A stretch of 64,000 bases of DNA from Carnegiea gigantea (taxonomy: Eukaryota > Streptophyta > Magnoliopsida > Caryophyllales > Cactaceae), in NCBI GenBank assembly GCA_029747015.1, contig JAKOGI010002222.1, positions 62,001 through 126,000 of the forward strand, given 5' to 3'. Below, piece by piece: positions 11,979 to 26,234 of this stretch (the first letter of the stretch is position 1; every line of letters starts with the position of its first letter). The translations under genes and the position numbers were made by a program. Under the pieces are notes generated by a model. It saw only the letters and a list, made by a program, of their open reading frames with translations, was not told the DNA's origin and did not search any database.

Positions 11979-13303
11979 AACTAAATACCTTACCCTCATC
12001 ACTATTTCTCTAAATATAACCTAAATGACCAACTCTCGCATCTCATCTCATAGAAGTTAAGAACATTCTATGTGTTAGGCTTATCCTCTCAAACATTACA
12101 ATTTATCTCTCTCCATTGATGAGTGTGTTAGAGAATTTGTCAATAGCATCAATAAGAAGACTCAGTCTGTAACTCTTAAATGTGAGCTAGATGATAGAAC
12201 TTAGCTCCATACTAATGACTTTCCCTTGAAACTAAAGCTAAAAATGACACTTGTAAAGCCTCTAGTTTAATGCTAAAAATTTGAGACTAAGCAGTAAACA
12301 CTCTAGTTGCCTCTAACTTTAGAGGTTGACCGAGTCACCTTGGTGAACAATTAACTTAACAACATAATGAAGAAGTATACATACTTAGGTAAGACTCTTC
12401 AAGCTCATATTATGGGTGTAACAGAGGAAGCCAGAAGGTAAGGGTCATCAAGAATGAGGCTGGGATAGAGAACATCTGGATAAAGATGTATACACCATAG
12501 GGAAAGAGGAATGGGAAAAGACTAACGAATCTAAGGTTGTGAAGAAAATGGTAGTGAAGCCAAGGTATCTAACAACAAAGTGTCAAAAGAAAGGCAGAGG
12601 AGGAGGAACAAGGTAGAGTTTTTCTCTAACCCCTATCATAAGCTCTACAAACTCAAACTCAATAACTCATCCCACTACTAAAGTTAAGACTTCATAATGC
12701 AAATGCCCACTCCATCCCATTTAAGCCCATTATGGTTGATATGGTTGTGGTTTTTGGGCCAATGTTACACTAACAATTTGGTTAATATTTTAACCCCGTG
12801 TACTTTAATATAATTTCCCCATGTTGTTGAAGGAATGTGGTACCTCCAAATGTTGCAGACGTATTTTGGTTTGACTATTTAGTCTAAATGTGATGAATGG
12901 TTGATTGCATATTTTTCCGTTCTTTTCCGGAATTATTTTGTGCAACAATTTTCTCGCATATGACCTAAATTTTGCTTAAAGGCAAAGGCTAAGAAGAAGG
13001 AGAAGCTTAGTAGACTACGCAAAGACCACAAAGGAAACATGAAAGGGATGCTTTATTAGTTTGAGTGGTTTATGTGCCATCAGAGAAACAGTCCCTCATT
13101 TGCATTTTTCTTATGACTCAACTTTATTGAGGTATATCTGCCCAAATATTACCATTTCAGAGTGTTGAATAGAGAGAAAGTCCCTCATAAGCATTTCTTC
13201 TACCACATCCTTATTTACATATATTTGGCTTGAGCGCCTTTATTAGGTCTGAATGGTCTACAATTTAAATTATGTTTTGATGAGATCTCTCTTAATTGCT
13301 TAA
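11979..13303. other. AT-rich interval without recognisable gene
   Basis: I see no supported ORF or RNA gene. Two diverged direct copies of a roughly 32-base string containing GTCCCTCAT lie at about 13081-13112 and 13171-13202. Some stretches (12340-12640) read like old coding sequence with stops but match no family I know. Confidence 0.4.
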
Positions 13304-13716
13304 GGCTTTGTTTGGTCCTTAAAACATTTGGTTGAAAGAAATGTTAATGGGAAAAAAAATGCGAAGGGAAAAAAGTAGGGAGAAAGTGAGTTTTTTTTTT
13401 TCTCTTGTTTGGATTGAGGTAAAAAAATTTTAGAATTTGGATGAGGCATGTGAATGTTGATGAATTGTTTGAATCATATTGATATCATCTAAGCAGTGCG
13501 AGATTGGAGAGCCTGGAAATTCTTTTAGGAACCTTTCCCAAAACTATCCTCACAATTTTATGAAGAAAAATTTATCACTTGTTTCTAACAATTTTTCCAC
13601 CTAATTTTCCTCCATGTATTTTTCTTTGTGATTTTTTTCTAAACCAAATAGAAGAAAAAAGTTACTTCTTCAAATTTTTTTCTTTTCACCAAATTTTTCA
13701 AGGTCCAAACGGAGCC
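13304..13716. mobile_element. Tourist-like (PIF/Harbinger-type) MITE
   Basis: 413 bases with imperfect terminal inverted repeats of about 38 bases. The left end begins GGCTTTGTTTGGTCCTT; the reverse complement of the right end begins GGCTCCGTTTGGACCTT; about 31 of 38 positions agree. TAA flanks both sides (13301-13303 and 13717-13719), which fits the three-base target duplication of PIF/Harbinger elements. No coding capacity. Superfamily is inferred from the target duplication and the GGSSNTGTTTGG-like terminus known from Tourist elements. Confidence 0.75.
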
Positions 13717-13779
13717 TAAAAGTTTATAAATGAACACTGTGAATAGCAAACTCAGCATATGGTTGCCTTTTATTAAAAA

Positions 13780-13781
<2 letters not shown>

Positions 13782-13832
<51 letters not shown>
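13782..13832. repeat. AG microsatellite
   Basis: About 25 uninterrupted AG units just right of the MITE, between it and a duplicated copy of its right end. Confidence 0.95.
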
Positions 13833-13834
<2 letters not shown>

Positions 13835-13844
13835 AAAATTTTAT

Positions 13845-13880
13845 AAATTTTTCAAGGTCCAAACGGAGCCTAAAAGTTTA
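13845..13880. repeat. Perfect 36-base copy of the MITE right end
   Basis: Identical to 13691-13726, which covers the right terminal inverted repeat of the MITE, the TAA and seven more flanking bases. Because flank is included, the copy arose by local duplication and not by a second insertion. Confidence 0.9.
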
Positions 13881-14559
13881 AAAACACCAATGTGAGACGC
13901 TAGTAGAGACTTAAGGTCCACCTCTACAGGAACTCGCTGAAGTATAGCACCTAGAAATAGGTTCTAATGAAAGTTAACTTCAACTTCTATTAGAGTCAAT
14001 CCAAAGTTTTAAAGGGCACTAAACATTTCTAAGCATGACAGTCTTGTTAGAGCTATAAATAAGTTAGAGTTAATCAATGAATAGTCAACTAACAAATTAC
14101 TCATCTTAGAATGCTTGCAATGTATCAAAGCAATGAATGCTAATGTAATATATAACCAAATGATGCAAAAAGATAATTTGCCTAAATAGAAAATTCAAAG
14201 ATTGTATAATCAATGAAAATCACATGATGAATGATTGATATATAAATCACCCAAGTGAAAAAGATTCTTTTAGCATAGATTTATTAATGCAGCCCTGTGA
14301 CAAATGATGCACTAAACAAACTAAGGGTCATAACTTGATAAGGTTATATTACTATAAGCATACATAAAGTAACTTTCACTTCTTTTAGAAAAGAAAAAAA
14401 AAATCTTTTGGTCAATCTATAGTTTATCTCAATGCATGCACAAACATGGTTAGCTACAAGATAAGACAAAAGGCCAGGCGAAATCAAAAGCATACTCTAA
14501 GGGGAAAGTGCCACATTAAATCACTTAGGCACCGTAGGTGCCCATTCTTAAATCCTTTC
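13881..14559. other. Interval without recognisable gene
   Basis: AT-rich; no supported ORF. It may contain the lost 5' end of the copia that follows, but I find no primer-binding site and no match to the 3' flank of that element. Confidence 0.4.
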
Positions 14560-17500
14560 ATGTGGGGAAGAAAATACTATAGCCCAAAAGGATGATCAAG
14601 AGATCGTTATGCACGCTACACAATGTTGTCTTTCATGCAGGATGATCTCATGGGAGAGTTTGAATGTTTCCCCGCTGCTAAGGACATGTGGGCATAGCTT
14701 AAGATCAGGTTTGGGCAAACATCTGCTACAAAGTTGCGTACCTTATAGTTAAAACGGATGCAGTATACTATTAACTTTAGTTGTAGTATCTCTTAACACC
14801 TTCAAGCCATGAGTGCCATGATTCGATCTCTCAAAGCTACAATGCAAGATGTCTCTGAGGACGAACAGGTACTGAATGTGATTAGAGCTCTTCCTAATGA
14901 CAATGAACATTGGAGGAGTTTTAAAGTCATTATGACACATATTAAAAACATTAAGACCTTCGAGGCAATTTCTAAGCACCTCGAGATAGAGAAAGAGCAT
15001 ATAAAGATACATGCACCTTTCAATATGGCATTCGTTGCCTAAGAGTGTGGGCCCAGGGGCAAGAGGCCTTATTGTGGCAAGAAGCCCAATGAAGGTCCTC
15101 ATCCCTCTCAAAACTCTCGCTCCAAAGGTAGTTCTTCCAAAAAGCATAAGGCTAAGAGCACTAGAGCTAAGGATATGGCACGTGTGAAGTGCTATAACTG
15201 TAGAAAGAAGGGGCACTTTGCTCGGGATTGTCCAGAGCTAGCCAAGGTAACTATTTCCACTAAAATCCTAAATTATATGTTTGTTCCCATGCATTCATCG
15301 CTACCTCTCTTCCTCAATGGATTGTAGATATGGGGGCAACAAAAACATAGTTCAGGACAAGCTGGATTCGTAGAGTTCCGTCATAACCTGGTGGGTTCAT
15401 GAACTGTCGTACTAGGGAGTGGTAGCAAAGAAGATGTCCTTGGAGTAGGAACATACCAGCTCAAACTCCGTGGAGGAAACAAGCTGCTTCTTCACGACGC
15501 TCTCTATGCACCTAGGGTGCGATGCTCCTCAGTTTCTTATGTTTCTTTAATAAGAATAGGTTTTACTTTTGGATTTCGATCAAATGGTTTAGATTTATTC
15601 TATCATGGCAATTTGTTTGGCAATTTGTTTTAGATGATTCCTATAATAATATATCTTCTGCTTTTGTTTCATACTTTGACTCTGATTCGAAAAATGTTAA
15701 GTGGCGTGTTAGATTTGGCCATGTGGGCTAAGACAGAATAAGTAGGCTAACTAAATAAGGTCTTATAGATTGACTCACTAAGGTTAAATTATCTAGGTGT
15801 GAGTCATGTCTAACTAGTAAGGTAACAATAAAACCTTTTGGTAAGGCTTCGAGAGCATTTAATCCCTTAGAATTAATTCACTCAGGCATCTGTGAACCCA
15901 TGAACGTTAAATCATGTAATGGAGCAATCTATTTCATTACCATTATAGATGATTATTTACGATATAGGTATATGTACCTACTATCTCATTACTACGAGCC
16001 ACTTGATGTGTTTGCAGTAGAAGTAGAGACTCAATTAGAACGAAGAGTCAAAATTCTTCAGACTGATTAAGGTCGTGAATACCTCTCTGATATGTTCAAA
16101 GGGTTTTATGAAGAGAAAGGTATACAAAGACAGCTAACGATTCTATGTACTCCACAATAGAATGGTGCTGTAGAATGCAGGAATCGTACATTATTTAACA
16201 TGGTCATGTTAAGAGTATATCTGCCACAACATATGAGTTATGGCTTGGTAAGAAAACATCCTTAGACTATTAAGCCCATGGGGTTCAGCTGGTCATGTAC
16301 ATAACCTAACCCATAAATATGGAAAACGTAGTCCAAGTGCCACTAAAATGGCGTCCATTAGATATCCCGCACAATCTAAAGGATATGTGATGTGCGGGAA
16401 ACACCTTAATGGTGGCATGATAGAAATAGATTTCCACAATGTCGACTTTCTCGAGAAACTATTGGTAAAATTAAGAAGGATGTTGAATTGTTTGAGTTAT
16501 AGCAGGACATTCAACCACCTTTTGGTGAGGGGGAGAATTTGAATTCTAACCAAGTCACCGAAGATAGTACGTCTCCCTTATCCGAAAGGAACAGGAGAGA
16601 CTTGTCTGCTCAGGAGAATGAGATTTTTCCTCAATCTCCAATACATGAGGGGAGTCAACCTGTGAATCAGGTTCGTCCTCAATCTCTTATTCCCAAATAT
16701 GTAGTTAGTCCACATATTTAGGATCCCACACCTCAACGGGATAGTGGGAGTGATTCTCCACATGTTCAAGGTCCCACGCCTATTATAGAAAGGGGGAGGG
16801 ATGCCTCACCTAGGCAGACAAATAATGAAGGTCCCAGGATCTAAAAGAGCGAGCGTGGAAGAATTCCTCAATGATATTTCTAAATCGTAGAAGAAATATT
16901 CCTATGCACTCCCATAGAAGTTAGCCTACCTCTTATCAGAAGCGATTGATTCACTAAACCATAAAGAGTAGATGGACGCCATGAGGGATGAGATGGACTC
17001 AATGGCGAGAAATAAGGTTTGGAAACTTGTTGATCTTCCACCCAATGTAAGTCTATCAGAAGCAAGTGGGTTTTCTAGATAAAACGTTAGGCAGATGGTT
17101 CGGTCAATAAGTTTAAGGGCCATCTAGTAACGAAAGGCTTTACCCAAATTGGGGGTATAGGCCATCAAGAGACATTTTCTCCTGTAGTGAGATTTGCAAC
17201 TGTTCGCCTACTCTTAGCCCTGGTAGCCCATTTGAACTTAGAGTTGTTTCAAATGGACGTAAATGCTACTTTCCTCAACCTTGAGGAAGAGATCTATATG
17301 GATCAACCCATTGGTTTTGTATCAAAAGGACAAAAGAACAAGGTATGTCGTCTTAAAGGATTCATATATGGTCTTAAGTAATCTTCTAAATCTTGGTATT
17401 TAAGATTCTATGAAGCCACAACTTTGTTTGGCTTATCTATGGTTATAGAAGACTATCATATGTATGTCAAAAGATCAACCAGGAGGATTATATTTCTTAC

Positions 17501-18460
17501 CCTGTACGTTGATGACATACTACTAGTTGGGAACAACCTCGAGATTATTGAAGCCACTAAGAAGTGGCTATCTTTTGTCTTTGAGATGAAGGATGTGGGT
17601 GAAGCTTGGTATGTCCTAGGTATGAAAATAATCAGAAATCATCCTAAGAAACTCTTAGGTATGTGCCAGGAATTATACACCAAGAAAGTCTTACAACGAT
17701 TTTGAATGCATCTTCCAAACCTGTAGACACTTCATTTGAGAAGGGTTTAACCTTAAGCCTCGACTAATGCCTAAAAACAGATAATGAAAACGATGCAATG
17801 AATGATGGCCCTTACGCTAGTGCTATGGGAAGCATAATGTATGCCATGTTCTGTACACGGCTTGACATTTACTTTGCAGTTAGTTTGGAAGTCGTTACCA
17901 GAGCAGCCCAAGACTTGCTCATTAGCATGCTGTCAAGAGAATCATGTGCTACCTTCGTAGTACAACCAACTTGGTCCTGTGCTATTAAGGTGGGGATCTT
18001 AAGTTAAGAGGATGATTAGATGTTGATTGGGGTGGTGACCCGAATGAGTCTAGGTGAACCTCAGGTTATGTCTTCACCCTGGGTGGAGGAGTCATATCAT
18101 GGCGTAATACGAAACACGACTGTAGAGTTCTGTCTACCATAGAGGCACAGTATGTTGCATGTAGCCTAGCCACACAGGAGGCAATATGCTTAGGAGTTAC
18201 CTTCAGGATCTTAATCTCACTCCTAGAGTTATTGACCCTGTTGAGACGCTATGTGACAACACAGTTGCTATCCAGTTCGCTAAGGATCCAAAGTTCCATC
18301 GGAAGACCAAGCACATCAAGAGGCATTATTACTTCGTGCAAAACGCCACAAGGACAAAGGAAGTTAGCATCAAGTATATATCTACTAGATTGCTGATTCG
18401 TTAACTAAGCTGATTCCTAAAGATGGTTTCAAAGCTCATGTGTTGAGTCTGGGACTTCAT
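14560..18460 (+). pseudogene. Third copia gag-pol, 5'-truncated and degenerate
   Basis: Gag remains from about 14590 (14809-15042 is one open piece, residues SAMIRSLKATMQD onward). A perfect CX2CX4HX4C zinc knuckle CYNCRKKGHFARDC lies at 15190-15231. Next come a protease remnant (IVDMGATK-like at about 15325), GAG-pre-integrase with RFGHVG (15710-15728), integrase pieces 15840-16180 with IIDDYLR and LQTD, then reverse transcriptase 16930-17705 with intact YVDD at 17505-17516 and FQMDVNATFLN upstream, and RNase H 17798-18404 with STIEAQYVA and CDNTVAI. Many stops. It is more distant from the other two copias than they are from each other in the Gag region; it belongs to a different copia lineage. 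Confidence 0.85.
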
Positions 18461-19740
18461 AGAGTTTAGTTTTTGGATGAATCCTATTATATGTGATAGA
18501 TACGTTCTTCCTGTAATGAGCATTTATGAAATAAAGATTAAAGTTTCTTTCTCTAAATGCTTTATGATTCATTTGTTAGACATATTGAAATGTCACAGGC
18601 TTATGATTGGCCTAGTCGCACAGGCAATCGCCCTAACACTTGAGTAGCGGGTAGGGTGAGACTGAATCATATTGGCACTAGGTGTGCAATATTGATTACT
18701 CATACTAAAGGGATATGAATAAGATAGAATATAGTCGCCTTAGTGAGTCTAAGATGAGAATCGAGGGAGTCCAATACGAGATATGATTTCCTATTGAAAC
18801 CTTAAAAGCTGAATCTTGAGTGTCAAGATTAGCATTTAGTATGTTAATCAAAGTAGCTCAGGTTAGATTTTTGGGTGAAAATCTAAACTGGTGATTCGCA
18901 TGGCATGTGAAGTGACGAGCCCAATTAAGTGGGAGCTATGTCATGATACACATGTCATACTGTGTGTGCTTAAAAGACAACCTTTACAAAGAGTGATAAT
19001 TGACCTCCCTAGCTCTTGTCACTGTCTGATCCTATGGACGATGATCTTTTAACTTCGAGCTATGCTATAAACTCAAAGCTTGATGTTGCTACTTTAATGT
19101 ATTTCTTAAGGGTCACGATATATACTGTTCAATGATAACATGTTAGGAAAGCAATTAAGCTAAGGTGCAATATCATGACTGTTTAAGAAAAATCTATCCA
19201 TCATCACCATATCAGCCCGAGCAGTTATATTGAGCATATGATCATATGATATATCAAGGCATAAAGGATTAAAGATGCCACTGGTGATATTTGAGACAAT
19301 TTGGGGTAGCGTATTTTGTGGAAGTGTTATGTTAGTTAAATGATAACTTAATATAACACTACTGGTTATTTTTAGTCGCACATCCTATTCTTGGTACGAA
19401 GCGTGAAGAGTTGTGACTTGTGGAGAGCATGTGTTTTGAGACCTACATAGCTGAGTGGGAGCTATTGGTCGACCCTAATAAGTTTAGGCCCGACAGCCAC
19501 TAGTGCCTCTTAAGGCGACAACCCTAGTTGACCCCACCCTATGTAAGGACGTTTAGGCCGTCAACTAAAGACACACAACACATACAAATCTTAGATTCTC
19601 TTCTTCCCCTCTCACTGCTGCCTAACCATCTAGCAGGTCTCAGGTCTGGGATGTGAAACCTCAAGGCGACTCTAGTAGCCACCTAGCATGGGCTACTCCC
19701 AATAGTAATTTCTGCATACAAAGTTAGTCCTAATTTAACC
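18461..19740 (+). other. Probable 3' untranslated region and possible 3' LTR of the third copia
   Basis: Follows RNase H directly. Two purine-tract-like strings GTGGGAGCTA occur at about 18928 and 19457, either of which could precede an LTR. No matching 5' LTR lies upstream, so LTR bounds cannot be set. No other gene is visible. Confidence 0.35.
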
Positions 19741-21549
<1,809 letters not shown>

Positions 21550-23639
21550 TGCTTTGTAACACCCCCGCTACGTACCAGGGATGTCACACCGCTAGGGTCC
21601 CCTGAGGAAGACCCCTAAAGCTCTTCTTCTATTGACTTTCTTTAAGATTTTACCTAACTTTATTTTAGTTAGAAAATCCTGGAACGAAACTGCAAGAGTT
21701 CCGTCTGTAATTACGACATTTCTAATGTTGTCATCGTAAACTTTAGGGTACCTGTGGCATATTAACCAAAACTCAAAGTAAACTAGAAGTTCCCAGCAAG
21801 TCACACACTCGTGGGTGAGGCTTAAGCCTTTACAAACATGTATTACAATAACTTACATAAGGTTACATAGCCAGAGCCGCTATATGCTCATTCCATGCAC
21901 TTTATTTATCAAAACATTACTTCATGCAGCACCACAACATTGCATCATAGGCACATCAGTAGGAGCAACTAGTAGTCCTAGAAGACAGGCAGGTTCTTCC
22001 ATTTATTCATCACCTGGGAGGGAGAAAAAGGGGAAAGGAAATAGAGTGAGCTACCACACGCTCAGTGAGCGTTCCTCCACTCCTTAAAACAAAACTTTAC
22101 AAGCAATATTACTCATAATATCCACTTAACGAGCAGTCAAGTAATACTATAGTTATCCTAAGCAACATATCACATATCGTGGACTCTTGACTAGACATTC
22201 AAGCATGATAGGTTCTTAGTTTCGATTAACGGTGGCATGTTGGGAATTTGCTTACATAACATTTGATTCCGAAACATAAACATTGGATGCACTATTGCTT
22301 ATACTCAACATGCACGTCAAAGGATATTGCGTGAAACTTTATAAAAATAAGACCATATGCCACCTTGAAAACACACATAATTAACCATAATGCTTGTAAA
22401 CTCACTTTGGAGTCACATCTTCTCTGAAGTCACATGCTTTGAAGTTATAAGTGTAGAAACTTTCAACATATGATAAACTTTCTTTCTCATTTCATGCATT
22501 TGAATCAGACAAGTTTGATATCAAAAAGGGTAGGGCCACATGATATAAGAATCCACATTCAAACGTGCTTGAGATTCATTTCATTAAACGTTCATCGAAA
22601 ACTTTCTTTCTTTCACTGAAAACATTTTCTTATCCTCTTGAGATTCTTGTCCTTCTACAAGAGATTTCATTTCGTATTGGTCGTACAACGACCCTTATAA
22701 AACTTTTCATACTTCATTCCATATGGCCACTTAGGGCCCATAAAAGCTTTCTTTCATTCAAAACATATAAAATGGCCAAGCGCCAATTGCTTTTCTTTGC
22801 TTCTTAGGAAAATACATCTGGCATAAGATCATTACAGGGTGCTGATTGGGTGAGATCTATTCTCAAACCCTATAGTGAGACCTAACGCTCACACTAAGCT
22901 CTTACTCCCGGGATGGCTACATAACATATCGGACCATTACATTACCCTCATCAGGGTCTTCTAGGGTTTCCTAGTACCAGGACTTATCCCCTAGGATAAT
23001 ATTATTCATGTCGTATCATATTTGTCTGTAGCACATTATCTTAGCCAACTTAAAGCGTATCGGCCATAACGGCTAGTAATTTTGTTGTTTCTCTTGGTAA
23101 AATCATTCATCATATAACTCACTCCTTTCTAAAACGTTTTAGGGATTCCCCCGTTCAAGCAGGTTCACTCCCAAACACTGTTGGTGTAGCTAAAATAGGT
23201 CATTGCTTGCTATTAGTCATGGCTATTATTAGTTTTGAAAACACGAGAAACGTTTTTGTCAAATCACCACACTTTTACACGTAATGCATCTTAGATATAT
23301 AAAAGGGGAAAGGGGTTTACACGTCTCACATTCAAGCACTTCATAATCATTTCAACAACACAATGAGCCACACATGGCCTCGCAATCCACACGATTGTGG
23401 TTGATTCACAACCCAGGCTCCCTCCTTACAAGCACCATACCACAAGAACCTCGAACCACTCATAGTTCTTCCTCAAACCATCCAACTACCATCTCGGTTT
23501 CAATTTCACAATCTAGCATCCTAATCATTATGATATATTGAAAAGCGATACATAACTTATGCAACTTACCAATGCTGGACTTATCAATTAAACAACCAAT
23601 AATTAGCAGAGCACTGCAACCAACGATTATAACCATGCG

Positions 23640-23643
<4 letters not shown>

Positions 23644-23685
<42 letters not shown>
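23644..23685. repeat. CA/TA microsatellite in left LTR
   Basis: (CA)17 followed by (TA)4; the matching site in the right LTR is at 31282-31333. Confidence 0.95.
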
Positions 23686-23879
23686 AACATTCAAGCATTC
23701 ATACGAACTTAACTTGAAACGAACGTCCACCAACTATGCATGAAACATGATTGCATTCATGTATGGTGGTTAGGGGTCACAAACATGTTCAGTTCGTCAT
23801 CCAAATACTATGTCTAAAGTTATTGTATAGGCATAATTCAACTGAATAGACAAGCGTTGATTCGGGCATTCATTCATTG

Positions 23880-24450
23880 ACTCTAAGTTACATTTAGCCT
23901 ATTACGTCATTTGAGCATAACATGAGTCTAGTCTTTATTTAGGCATGACACAATTCACTATTTAGGCTAAAATGGTCATTTAGACATAATACGATCTAGG
24001 TGTTTTACTAAGCATACCTATTTATACCGTTTAAGTTTAACAAGGATCGAATCTCTATTTAGGCATAAAGCGACTCACTCATTTAGGCTGTTTTGGTCAT
24101 TTTAGGCATAAAGCGATTCAGGCGTTTTGCTAAGCATGCTTATTCATACCATTTAAGCTTAACGAGAGTCAAGTCTCTACTTAAAGATGAAATGACTCAC
24201 TTATTTAGGCTAACTTGGTCATTTAAACCTAATACGGTTCTAAGCTTCCGTTCATCATATCACTGTTGCTATGTCGAACCTATTTAGGCCATTTAAACAT
24301 AATGCGAATCCAAGCGTTCGTTATTTACATCGAACTTACTAATCGAACCTATTTAGGCCCTTTTAAGCATAATGCATCTCATGGTATCCATTTATTAAAA
24401 TCGAGGTTACCATTCAATCCCCTTTTATGTCATTAACGCATAATACAACT
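23880..24450. repeat. Degenerate array of TTTAGGCATAA-type words in left LTR
   Basis: Words of the form CATTTAGGC...GGTCATTTNGNCATAATNCGATT recur with a higher-order period near 150 bases: for example 23964-24010, 24083-24125 and 24201-24243. The same array is at 31500-32060 in the right LTR. Units are diverged, so this array is older than the 69-base array. Confidence 0.75.
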
Positions 24451-24629
24451 TTAGGCAGTCATTTGTTGTGTCGTAGTTACTTATTCATGTCAACCTTTCA
24501 AGTATGCATTAACTAGATTACTAAAGTTGATATTAAACATGCCTGACTCGGTTCGAATTAGAATTACGAGCATGTAATAATAGAATATACTAAACTCGGT
24601 TCTAAACATGTATAGTTCACTTCAATCTA

Positions 24630-25215
24630 AATCTTCAGGCCTGAATTAACTATATGCATTCGATTAACGCTAAACGTATATAATTCGTTTCGAATTAAAA
24701 ACTTAGGCATGAATTAGCTGTATGCATTCGAATTAACGCTAAACATATATAATTCATTTCGAATTAAGAACTTAGGCATGAATTAGCTATATGCATTCGA
24801 ATTAACGCTAAACATATATAATTCGTTTCGAATTAAGAACTTAGGCATGAATTAGCTATATGCATTCGAATTAACGCTAAACATATATAATTCGTTTCGA
24901 ATTAAAAACTTAGGCATGAATTAGCTATATGCATTCGAATTAACGCTAAACATATATAATTCGTTTCGAATTAAGAACTTAGGCATGAATTAGCTATATG
25001 CATTCGAATTAACGCTAAATATATATATAATTTGTTTCGAATTAAGAACTTAGACATAAATTAGCTACATGCATTCGAATTAACGCTAAACTTATATAAT
25101 TCGTTTCGAATTAAAAACTTAGGCATAAATTAACTATATTGATTCGAATCGAAGCTAAACATACATCATTCACTTCGAATTACAATCTCAGGCATAAATT
25201 AACTAAATGAATCAA
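24630..25215. repeat. 69-base minisatellite, about 9 units, left LTR
   Basis: Unit includes AACTTAGGCATGAATTAGCT and TAAACATATATAATTCGTTT; AATTAGCT recurs at 24781, 24850, 24919, 24988, a constant 69-base step. Nine units by my count; the outer units are the most diverged. The right LTR has eight. Confidence 0.9.
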
Positions 25216-25439
25216 AACTAAACATGTATAATTCACTTCTTAACATTTCTAATGAATTTAGCCAACCCTAATATGACATGCAACATCAATTTGCTGAAAA
25301 ATATTTTCGAAAATAGTAATAGCATAAGAGGGGAGAAACACTTACTTAGATTAATCAAATTTCAACTCAAACAACAGCAAAGGCACACCCTAATCTGCTG
25401 AATCCGAATCCCAGCCCGATTGCTTGCAAAACCTAGACG

Positions 25440-25830
25440 TTATCTCCCGAATTTGTGGCGTTTTTGGGCGATTTTGGCTCAAATTTGGCCCCCAATTTAT
25501 AGGGGAGGCCGAGAGGGTGTGGGTCACCGGATTCCGGCACGTGCGTGGCCGGTTTCGGCCGGCGAGACGCATGGGTTTCGGTTTCCTTGGCCGTGAGAAG
25601 TGGGGGGCGGCGATTGGTGGCTTTAGGCGGTGGTTGTCGTGAGCTAAGGGGACCAGGCGTCCCTTTCTCTCGCCGGCGACAGGTGGCGGTCGGCGGTGAC
25701 GCTAGCTGGCGACCATGGCCCCCGAGAGAGAGAGAGAGAGAGTGAGCGAGTTTTAGGGGAAGAGAGAGTGAGATGGTCGGGGGGGTTTCGGAGTCCCTGC
25801 CCGATCACGATCCCCTTCCCCTTTTGTTCC
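25440..25830. other. GC-rich block inside the left LTR
   Basis: Clearly richer in G, C and CpG than its surroundings (for example GGCCGGTTTCGGCCGGCGAG near 25549). It lies near the minus-strand start of the LTR, where promoter and leader would be. It is shared with 33000-33390 in the other LTR, so it was part of the element when it inserted. Confidence 0.7.
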
Positions 25831-26198
25831 ACTTTTTCTTTTTTCTTTTTTGCTGCTCAATTAGCACGATTCAACTAGGTTCTTGTCCCATACTCGTTAA
25901 CGGATAGGCCAAACTCGAGTTGAAACGTCCCACAACTAAAATTTCAAGCTAGACTTCCAAAATCGACTAAACAAAACGAAAACGATTTTAGAAACTCGGG
26001 TTAGTATCGATTCAATAAATTAAAAATAAGTAACATCAATAGTAACATAAATTGTAAAGTCGTCCTTTTTAATGAAATTAATCATTAAAAATTCACACAA
26101 TTGACTCAATATTCTTATTGAAAATAATTCAAACGCAGATTTGTAAATTCAGCAACTAAAGCAGTTAGTAGTAGTAGACTGAAGGTGCGGCCCTTACA

Positions 26199-26234
26199 CT
26201 CTTTCCCCCTTAAAAGAATTTCGTCCTCGAAATT
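26199..26234 (-). other. Polypurine tract with upstream stem-loop
   Basis: On the minus strand the order is AATTTC-GAGGAC-GAAATT (26234-26217), then a purine tract CTTTTAAGGGGGAAAGAG immediately before the 3' LTR. The stem arms are perfect over six bases. Confidence 0.85.

Larger units (their letters stand above)
21555..26198 (-). repeat. 3' LTR of the large gypsy element (left copy)
   Basis: Nearly collinear with 29248-33771. Differences: a 50-base segment present here after TGTAACACCCC and absent in the right copy, one more unit in the 69-base array, and a longer AG run near 25728. Contains a CA/TA microsatellite, two repeat arrays and a GC-rich block (about 25440-25830) near its minus-strand start. 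Confidence 0.93.

Noticed and set aside
14749..15216. 155-codon minus-strand ORF
   Set aside because: Shadow of the copia Gag region read on the plus strand, which has recognisable Gag and zinc-knuckle content.
18921..19465. Two GTGGGAGCTA strings considered as polypurine tracts marking the 3' LTR of the third copia
   Set aside because: No upstream partner LTR exists in the window, so neither can be confirmed as an LTR boundary.
21815..22087. 90-codon ORF repeated at 29461-29733
   Set aside because: Antisense within the long LTRs; its repetition is due to the LTR pair. No domain recognised.
24630..25215. Regularly spaced repeats considered as a CRISPR-like or centromeric array
   Set aside because: Units are directly adjacent without unique spacers, the genome is a plant, and the array is inside an LTR.
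25390..25878. Overlapping ORFs on both strands in the GC-rich LTR block, repeated at 32992-33524
   Set aside because: GC-rich DNA has few stop codons, and the plus-strand frames are antisense to the element. The similarity between the two sites comes from the LTR pair.
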